DNA of 64,000 nucleotides from positions 33,993-97,992 of the forward strand of contig NZ_KB898045.1 in NCBI RefSeq assembly GCF_000377345.1. Direction: 5' to 3'. This DNA comes from Thioalkalivibrio sp. ALJ16 (lineage in GTDB: Bacteria > Pseudomonadota > Gammaproteobacteria > Ectothiorhodospirales > Ectothiorhodospiraceae). Below are positions 59,439 to 64,000 of this stretch, one piece after another. How positions within the stretch are numbered: the first letter of the stretch is position 1; each line of letters starts with the position of its first letter. The notes under the pieces were generated by a model. It did not search any database. It was given only the letters and a program-made list of their open reading frames with translations, and had not been told where the DNA came from. A program made the position numbers and the translations under genes.

Positions 59439-59709
59439 GCGCTCTCTCCCCGGGCCGAGCGTCCCCATGCTCGTGGCAGGACGATCAGCCGCGCTCGCGG
59501 GTGGTGAAATCGGATACGGCACGCAAAATCCGGCCATGCCGCACAAAAAACGACCCGCGAGTGTAGCGGAATCGGCCCCGTGCATAAACCGTGTCCAGCG
59601 CGCCGGGTGGCGTTCACAAACCGGGGCAGCTTACGACACCGCGCGTCATGGCGTTGTAATTGCTTTGTTCCTGCAGGCTGTTTATTGTCTTTCAAGCGCC
59701 TGAGGGGGC

Positions 59710-60354
59710 ATGGATTTGTTCACTCGCATACCGCGTGAGCAAATCCGTGTTTCCTTGAGACGGGACGAGGTCATGTTGCCGACCGAGCATCAAGTCCTGC
59801 GCACGGATGCCGCTGGCATGCCGCTGGAGTGGATCGGCCTGGAGCAGGCCGTGCGCCTCTACTACACCGAGCAGGTGGCCTACACCTGTGGCAGTCCGCT
59901 GTACCGCATGCGCGGCGGCATCAACGCGCGCACCGGACAGCAGTCCCGGGTCGAGGTGAACTCGATCATCGCGACCCACGGCACTCGCCAGTCCCGCTTC
60001 AACGACTACATTCCACCGCTCAACAACACCACCCTGTTCCGCCGCGATGCTCATCTTTGTCTGTACTGCGGCCAGCACTTCTGCGAGCGAGAGCTTTCGC
60101 GCGACCATGTGACCCCCATCAGCCAGAACGGTGAGGACACGTGGACCAACGTGGTCACCGCCTGCAAGCGCTGCAACAACCACAAGGCCGGGTTCACGCC
60201 GGAAGAGGCCGGGATGCAGCTGCTCGCAATCCCGTTCACGCCAACCCACGCCGAATACATCTTCCTCAAGGGCAAACGCGTGCTGGCCGACCAGATGGAA
60301 TTCCTGCAGGCGCACTTCCCGCGCACCAGCCCCCTGCGCGGCCGTCTGGGCTGA
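59710..60354 (+). CDS. HNH endonuclease-family protein
   Basis: A 214-aa protein. The HNH/zinc core is CLYCGQHF, LSRDHVTPISQNGEDTWTN and VTACKRCNNHKAG, with two CxxC pairs framing the His-Asn active site. The N-terminal half (WIGLEQAVRLYYTEQVAYTC) is typical of this stand-alone gammaproteobacterial family. The real DNA target and biological role are not known. A GAGGGGGC stretch precedes the ATG. It is divergent from the pnt operon. Confidence 0.88.
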   Translation: MDLFTRIPREQIRVSLRRDEVMLPTEHQVLRTDAAGMPLEWIGLEQAVRLYYTEQVAYTCGSPLYRMRGGINARTGQQSRVEVNSIIATHGTRQSRFNDYIPPLNNTTLFRRDAHLCLYCGQHFCERELSRDHVTPISQNGEDTWTNVVTACKRCNNHKAGFTPEEAGMQLLAIPFTPTHAEYIFLKGKRVLADQMEFLQAHFPRTSPLRGRLG

Positions 60355-60426
60355 ACCGGCGCTGGCTGCCCCCGGGCCGCCGCCGCGCTATCCTTGACCG
60401 CTGAACCAAATGGCGCTGCGCCACTC

Positions 60427-60457
60427 CGACAGGAGGTCAGCGTCCCCTCTTGTCGGC
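60427..60457 (+). other. Leader hairpin of hemH
   Basis: CCGACAGGAGG pairs with CCTCTTGTCGG around a ~9-nt loop, ending 11 nt before the hemH ATG and just upstream of its AAGGAG. It could mask or expose the ribosome site, but no known regulatory family is recognised. Confidence 0.45.
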
Positions 60458-60467
60458 AAGGAGCAGC

Positions 60468-61562
60468 ATGAAGTATTTCGGAGAAGCGGATTATCGTCAC
60501 GGCCAGGCGCGCGGCGTCGGCGTCCTGCTGACCAACCTGGGCACTCCGGATGCGCCGACCGCCCCGGCGCTGCGGCGCTACCTGAAGGAGTTCCTCTGGG
60601 ACCCGCGCGTGGTCGAGGTTCCGCGACCGATCTGGTGGCTGATCCTCAACGGCATCATCCTCAACATCCGCCCGAAGCGCTCGGCCGCCAAGTACGCCAC
60701 CGTCTGGACCGACGAAGGTTCGCCGCTGCTGGCGATCTCGAAGCGCCAGGCCGAGGGTGTGCGCCGCCGCCTGGCCGAGCAGGCAGGGGAGGAGATCCCG
60801 GTTGCGCTGGGCATGCGCTATGGCAACCCGTCGATCGCCGCGGGGCTGGACGAGCTGCGCCGCCAGGGCGTGCGCCGCGTGGTGGTGCTGCCGCTGTACC
60901 CGCAGTATTCGGCCAGCACCAACGGCTCCACCTTCGATGCCGTGGCCGACGTGCTTAAGGGCTGGCGCTGGGTGCCGGACCTGCAGTTCATTGCCGCCTA
61001 CGACGCCCAGCCCGGCTACATCGAGGCCTTGGCCAGCAGCGTGCGCGAGCACTGGCAGGAATACGGCCAGGCCGACCGCCTGGTGATGTCCTTCCACGGC
61101 ATCCCCAAGCGCTACCTGCTGCAGGGCGACCCCTACCACTGCCTGTGCCATGCCACCGGGCACAAGCTGGCGCAGGCCCTGGGGCTGAACGAAGATCAGT
61201 GGCAGGTCACCTTCCAGTCGCGCTTCGGGCGCGAGGAGTGGCTGCAGCCCTACACCGACAAGACCATGGAGGCCCTGCCGGGGCAGGGCGTGCGCTCGGT
61301 GGATGTGATCTGCCCCGGCTTCTCCGCCGACTGCCTGGAGACGATCGAGGAGATCGGCGACGAGAATCGCGAGATCTTCCTGGAGGCCGGTGGCGAGCGC
61401 TTCCACTACATCCCGGCGCTGAACGACCGCGACGATCACCTCGACTTCCTGGCCGGACTGCTGCACCAGCATCTGGCGCCGTGGCTGCATGACCCGGACA
61501 ATGCGCCCGAGGCCCGTGCCGCCGCGCGCGAACGCGCCCTGGCCCTGGGGGCCGAGCAGTAG
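60468..61562 (+). CDS. hemH: Ferrochelatase HemH
   Basis: Inserts Fe2+ into protoporphyrin IX, 364 aa. The start at 60468 has AAGGAG 6 nt upstream and gives MKYFGEADYRHGQARGVGVLLTNLGTPD. The active-site His lies in VMSFHGIPKRY, and the downstream acidic signature is SVDVICPGFSADCLETIEEI. Supplies haem for the cytochromes of sulfur respiration such as FccA. Confidence 0.97.
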   Translation: MKYFGEADYRHGQARGVGVLLTNLGTPDAPTAPALRRYLKEFLWDPRVVEVPRPIWWLILNGIILNIRPKRSAAKYATVWTDEGSPLLAISKRQAEGVRRRLAEQAGEEIPVALGMRYGNPSIAAGLDELRRQGVRRVVVLPLYPQYSASTNGSTFDAVADVLKGWRWVPDLQFIAAYDAQPGYIEALASSVREHWQEYGQADRLVMSFHGIPKRYLLQGDPYHCLCHATGHKLAQALGLNEDQWQVTFQSRFGREEWLQPYTDKTMEALPGQGVRSVDVICPGFSADCLETIEEIGDENREIFLEAGGERFHYIPALNDRDDHLDFLAGLLHQHLAPWLHDPDNAPEARAAARERALALGAEQ

Positions 61563-61576
61563 CCCGGACTGGCCCC

Positions 61577-62320
61577 ATGGAGGAAATCGAGATCGGCGCG
61601 GTCATCATCGGTGACGAGCTGCTCAGCGGGAAGCGCCGTGACCGCCATCAGGAACACCTCACCGCGGCCCTGGCGGAGAAGGGGCTGGAGCTGGCCTGGA
61701 TCCGCATCGTCGGCGACCACGCCGGGCGCCTGACACAGACCTTTCGCGAGACGCTGGCCACCGGGGCGGAGGTGTTCAGCTTTGGCGGCATCGGCGCGAC
61801 GCCGGATGATCGCACCCGCGCCTGCCTGGCCGAGGCTCAGGGCCGCCCGCTGCGACCGCACCCGGATTTCATGGCCATCCTCGAGCAGCGCTTTGGTGCG
61901 GAGGCCCGGCCCCACCGCGTGCGCATGGCCGAACTGCCGGAAGGCGCCCGCCTGATCCCGAACCCGGTCAATGGCATCCCCGGCTTCAGCTGCGCGCGTC
62001 ACCACTGCGTACCCGGGTTTCCGGCGATGGCGGAGCCGATGGTGCGCTGGGTGCTGGAACAGCGTTTCCCCGGTCGCAATGCCGAGGCCGGCGCGGTAGA
62101 GGAAAGCCTGGTGCTGGAGAACACCGCGGAAAGTGCCCTGGTGCCGGTGCTGGAGGCGATGGAGGCGGCCTTCCCCGACCTGCGCATCTCCTGCCTGCCG
62201 CGCATGGAGCGTAGCGGCCCCCGCGTCGAGCTGGGCCTGCGCGGTCCCCGTGCCCGCGTGACCGAGGCCCAGTCGGCGCTGCGCCAGCACCTGATATCTG
62301 GTGGTTTTCTCGGTCGCTGA
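61577..62320 (+). CDS. CinA/MoCF-domain protein
   Basis: A 247-aa protein of the competence/damage-inducible CinA N-terminal (molybdopterin-binding-like) family: IGAVIIGDELLSGKRRDRH, VFSFGGIGATPDDRTRA and GFPAMAEPMVRWVL. Only the COG1058 domain is present, without the C-terminal deamidase domain of full CinA. The family includes nucleotide pyrophosphatases acting on damaged pyridine or flavin nucleotides. Follows hemH by 14 nt. Confidence 0.88.
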   Translation: MEEIEIGAVIIGDELLSGKRRDRHQEHLTAALAEKGLELAWIRIVGDHAGRLTQTFRETLATGAEVFSFGGIGATPDDRTRACLAEAQGRPLRPHPDFMAILEQRFGAEARPHRVRMAELPEGARLIPNPVNGIPGFSCARHHCVPGFPAMAEPMVRWVLEQRFPGRNAEAGAVEESLVLENTAESALVPVLEAMEAAFPDLRISCLPRMERSGPRVELGLRGPRARVTEAQSALRQHLISGGFLGR

Positions 62321-62439
62321 CCGGGTTCGAAAAACGCTTTCCGAAAGTGCTTGCGCGGCGGCGCGGCCGCGGTATATTGCTGGATCGCAGCCAATCGCCT
62401 GAGCGCCGCCATGGCGGCCTGAATGGAAGACATCTTCAA

Positions 62440-63183
62440 GTGAATCCGTCTGTTCCCGGTCTCGCCTCGCCGGACGCTGTCGAAACGGTTTCGGCCCTCG
62501 TGTCGGACCTGCCGGGTGCAAAACATCCCGTCGGAAGTGAATATCCGCCCCTGGGGACCTTCGAGCCGACAGACTGGCAGGATGCGCTGGCGCGTGATCA
62601 GCGCTTGATCTGGCCCGACTTCCTGCCGGCGGACACGGTCGATGCGCTGCACGACGAGGTCTACGCCCTGCGCGATGCCGCGCAGCTGGCGCAGGCGCGG
62701 ATTGGTCGTGGTGGCGAGCGCCATCGCGACCGGGCGACTCGCGGTGACTGGATCCACTGGCTGGATGGCGCCAGCCCGGCCCAACAGGCGTTCATGGCTC
62801 GCCTGGAAGAGATTCGGCTGCAGGTGAGCCGGTCGCTGATCCCGGGCCTGTTCGAGACCGAATCGCACTTTGCCCTGTACCCGCCCGGCACCCATTACGC
62901 CCGGCATGTGGATGCCTTCCAGGCCGGCAACTGCCGCCGGCTGTCACTGGTGTTCTACCTGAACCGCGACTGGCGCGAGCAGGACGGCGGCCAGCTCGCG
63001 ATCTATGACGATGCGGGCTGCGAATGCCAGCGCATCCAGCCCACGGCCGGCACGCTTGTTATGTTCCTCAGCCAGACCGTGCCGCACGCGGTCCTGCCCA
63101 CCCACCGCTGGCGCGCCAGCATCGCCTCCTGGATGCGCGTGCGCGAGCTTGCCAACCCTCTCGCCGGGCTCGACCGCTTCTGA
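62440..63183 (+). CDS. 2-oxoglutarate/Fe(II)-dependent oxygenase
   Basis: A 247-aa dioxygenase of the prolyl-4-hydroxylase-like fold. The iron ligands are in HYARHVDAFQ (HxD) and TVPHAVLPT (distal His), with the 2-oxoglutarate Arg in HRWRASIASWMRV. The GTG at 62440 is my preferred start; the frame is open leftward to about 62347 but that stretch lacks family character. The target is unknown; relatives hydroxylate ribosomal proteins or amino acids. Its TGA is followed by 39 in-frame codons rich in cysteine (see the feature at 63184). Confidence 0.85.
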   Translation: MNPSVPGLASPDAVETVSALVSDLPGAKHPVGSEYPPLGTFEPTDWQDALARDQRLIWPDFLPADTVDALHDEVYALRDAAQLAQARIGRGGERHRDRATRGDWIHWLDGASPAQQAFMARLEEIRLQVSRSLIPGLFETESHFALYPPGTHYARHVDAFQAGNCRRLSLVFYLNRDWREQDGGQLAIYDDAGCECQRIQPTAGTLVMFLSQTVPHAVLPTHRWRASIASWMRVRELANPLAGLDRF

Positions 63184-63303
63184 CGCCGATCTCGCCACGC
63201 GCTGGCGGCCCGTGGTGGCCACAGCCGCTGGCATTGCGATGGCCACCTGGAGATCATCGACGTCTGCCCGACCTGCCGCGACTGCGGCTACTCGAAGTGC
63301 TAG
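63184..63303 (+). other. In-frame Cys-rich extension after the oxygenase stop
   Basis: Directly after the TGA of the oxygenase gene, the same frame reads 39 sense codons and ends at TAG (63301). The second half is HCDGHLEIIDVC then PTCRDCGYSKC, with five cysteines in zinc-ribbon-like spacing. There is no ATG, GTG or TTG start inside. It may be a remnant, an expressed tail reached by readthrough, or chance. Confidence 0.4.
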
Positions 63304-63596
63304 GGAGACACTGATTTAATCGCACGTCCGCGTTGGTGCCCCCTGTTTTCCGAGACAAGGCGCGTCGTACAGCGGGTAGTGGTTCTACCCGCAAGCGGCG
63401 CAACGCAGGATCGGGCTATATTCATTCAGAATCGGGGGGGCACCAACCCCACAAGCTATTGAAAGCAGGGGCTCGGCCGCCCGTTGTTGATCAAAAACGG
63501 GCGTGGGAACTGCGTTGCGGTTCCCTTGTGCAGAATGACTGCACGGCAGTCACCGCGCCTTGTTCGCACGCAAAAGTGACTCGAGCGTCTCCCTAG
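63300..63596 (+). mobile_element. MITE copy 3
   Basis: A 297-bp member of the family at 36368-36652, in the same orientation, with CTAG at both ends and the outer arms CTAGGGAGAC / GTCTCCCTAG. The interior keeps the GGTAGTGGTTCTACC hairpin and the CAGTCACCGCGCCTTGTTCG segment. The right arm has lost about 20 bp next to its end, and there is an extra insertion near 63416. It abuts the ISL3 element. Confidence 0.87.
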
Positions 63597-64000
63597 GAGT
63601 CTGTCGGATTTGGGCGATCGTCGCGAGCGTGCTGGGAGGGTGAGGCCATTTTTTTGGTTCATCGAAGGATACCGGGGAGGTATTCGAGCGTTGAATGGCA
63701 TCGTAATCTCGCGTGGAGCCGGATTGGACGCGGGAGAGCGGGATGCTGGACAAGAAGACGTTGCAGAAGCTGGGCGGTTGGGAAGGCTATCGGCTGGAAC
63801 GTGCGGTGTGGCCGGAGGAGGCCGGCGGCACGCTGGAGCTGCACCTGAAGCCGACGCGGCAGTGGATGCACTGCGAACGCTGCGGGCACCGGACGCGTCA
63901 GGTGCACGAGACGACGCTGCGGCGGGTTCGGGATCTTCCCCTGTTCGAGTACCGGGTGGTGCTGGTGGTGCCGCGTCGCCGGGTGTGGTGCGAGCACTGC
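63597..64000 (+). mobile_element. Left part of an ISL3-family insertion sequence
   Basis: The 146 bases between the MITE and the transposase start (opening GAGTCTGTCGGATTTGG) are probably the left end of the element; its terminal repeat cannot be confirmed because the right end is outside the window. The transposase gene then runs off the edge. Confidence 0.65.
63743..64000 (+). CDS. ISL3-family transposase, N-terminal part
   Basis: 86 residues are visible, open to the window edge. MLDKKTLQKLGGWEGYRLER leads into the zf-ISL3 zinc finger: MHCERCGHRTRQVHE, then VRDLPLFEYRVVLVVPRRRVWCEHC, the paired cysteines and DLP signature of ISL3 transposases. The catalytic DDE part lies beyond the window. 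A GAGAGCGGG stretch precedes the ATG. Confidence 0.85.
   Translation, partial: MLDKKTLQKLGGWEGYRLERAVWPEEAGGTLELHLKPTRQWMHCERCGHRTRQVHETTLRRVRDLPLFEYRVVLVVPRRRVWCEHC

Noticed and set aside
63181..63183. TGA of the oxygenase gene as a selenocysteine codon
   Set aside because: I could not identify a convincing SECIS-like hairpin at the required distance, and the oxygenase is complete without the tail. Kept only as a readthrough question.

Overview
The window is GC-rich chromosomal DNA from a gammaproteobacterium. It most resembles the haloalkaliphilic sulfur oxidisers of the Ectothiorhodospiraceae (Thioalkalivibrio type). This rests on the gene orders ntrX-trkA-trkH and priA-argS-SPOR gene, a flavocytochrome c sulfide dehydrogenase (fccAB), a K+ uptake system and a proton-translocating transhydrogenase. 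I assigned the lineage by eye, not by a search. I found no tRNA, rRNA or CRISPR array. Many genes overlap by 4-14 nt, so transcription is probably in compact operons.

0-8 kb (+): 5'-truncated NtrX-like regulator, trkA, trkH, a TPR protein, a lipid A acyltransferase, a Nei/Fpg glycosylase, a PQQ-type sugar dehydrogenase lipoprotein and msrA. 8-10 kb (-): a two-gene amidoligase plus glutamine amidotransferase cassette. 10-13.2 kb (+): folB, then a nitrogen regulon unit (TorF-family porin, glnK, amtB) preceded by a near-consensus sigma-54 promoter and two NtrC-type sites 32 bp apart. 13.3-19 kb: fetAB-like metal exporter, a RelE/ParD-like toxin-antitoxin pair with a palindromic operator, divergent speE and speA (polyamine synthesis), and ycgL. 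19-22.5 kb: typA, a VPLPA-CTERM surface protein and a decayed second copy of the typA 3' end.

22.6-29.9 kb (-): type IV pilus minor pilin cluster fimT, fimT, pilV, pilW, pilX, pilY1, pilE, most of it visibly less GC-rich than its surroundings. 30-37.3 kb is a repeat-rich accessory patch: an orphan FGE-sulfatase-domain protein, VapBC, a YefM/YoeB module split by a MITE, a TlpA-like thioredoxin, an LRV protein, nadA, an MntA/HepT pair whose hepT looks frameshifted, small orphans and several repeat families.

37.3-46.3 kb: a Zn-binding orphan, an AhpC/TSA-type protein, fpr, an alpha/beta hydrolase, a DUF465 protein, fccBA, PilZ, DUF3775 and DUF2288 proteins, and a PepSY-PhoP-PhoQ unit. 46.3-59.4 kb (-): dadA, hrpA, an FtsN-like SPOR protein, argS, priA (with an inverted pair of DnaA boxes upstream) and pntB-pntAB-pntAA. 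59.7-64 kb (+): HNH nuclease, hemH, a CinA-type domain protein, a 2OG-Fe(II) oxygenase followed by an in-frame Cys-rich tail, a third MITE copy and the start of an ISL3-family transposase running off the window.

The strongest non-routine signals are: a MITE family (three copies) that gives yefM its stop codon and separates it from yoeB; the sigma-54/NtrC control region of the porin-glnK-amtB unit; the typA 3'-end duplication bracketing a surface-protein gene; the amidoligase cassette; the NtrX-like regulator lacking the GAFTGA loop; and the DnaA-box pair in the priA leader.
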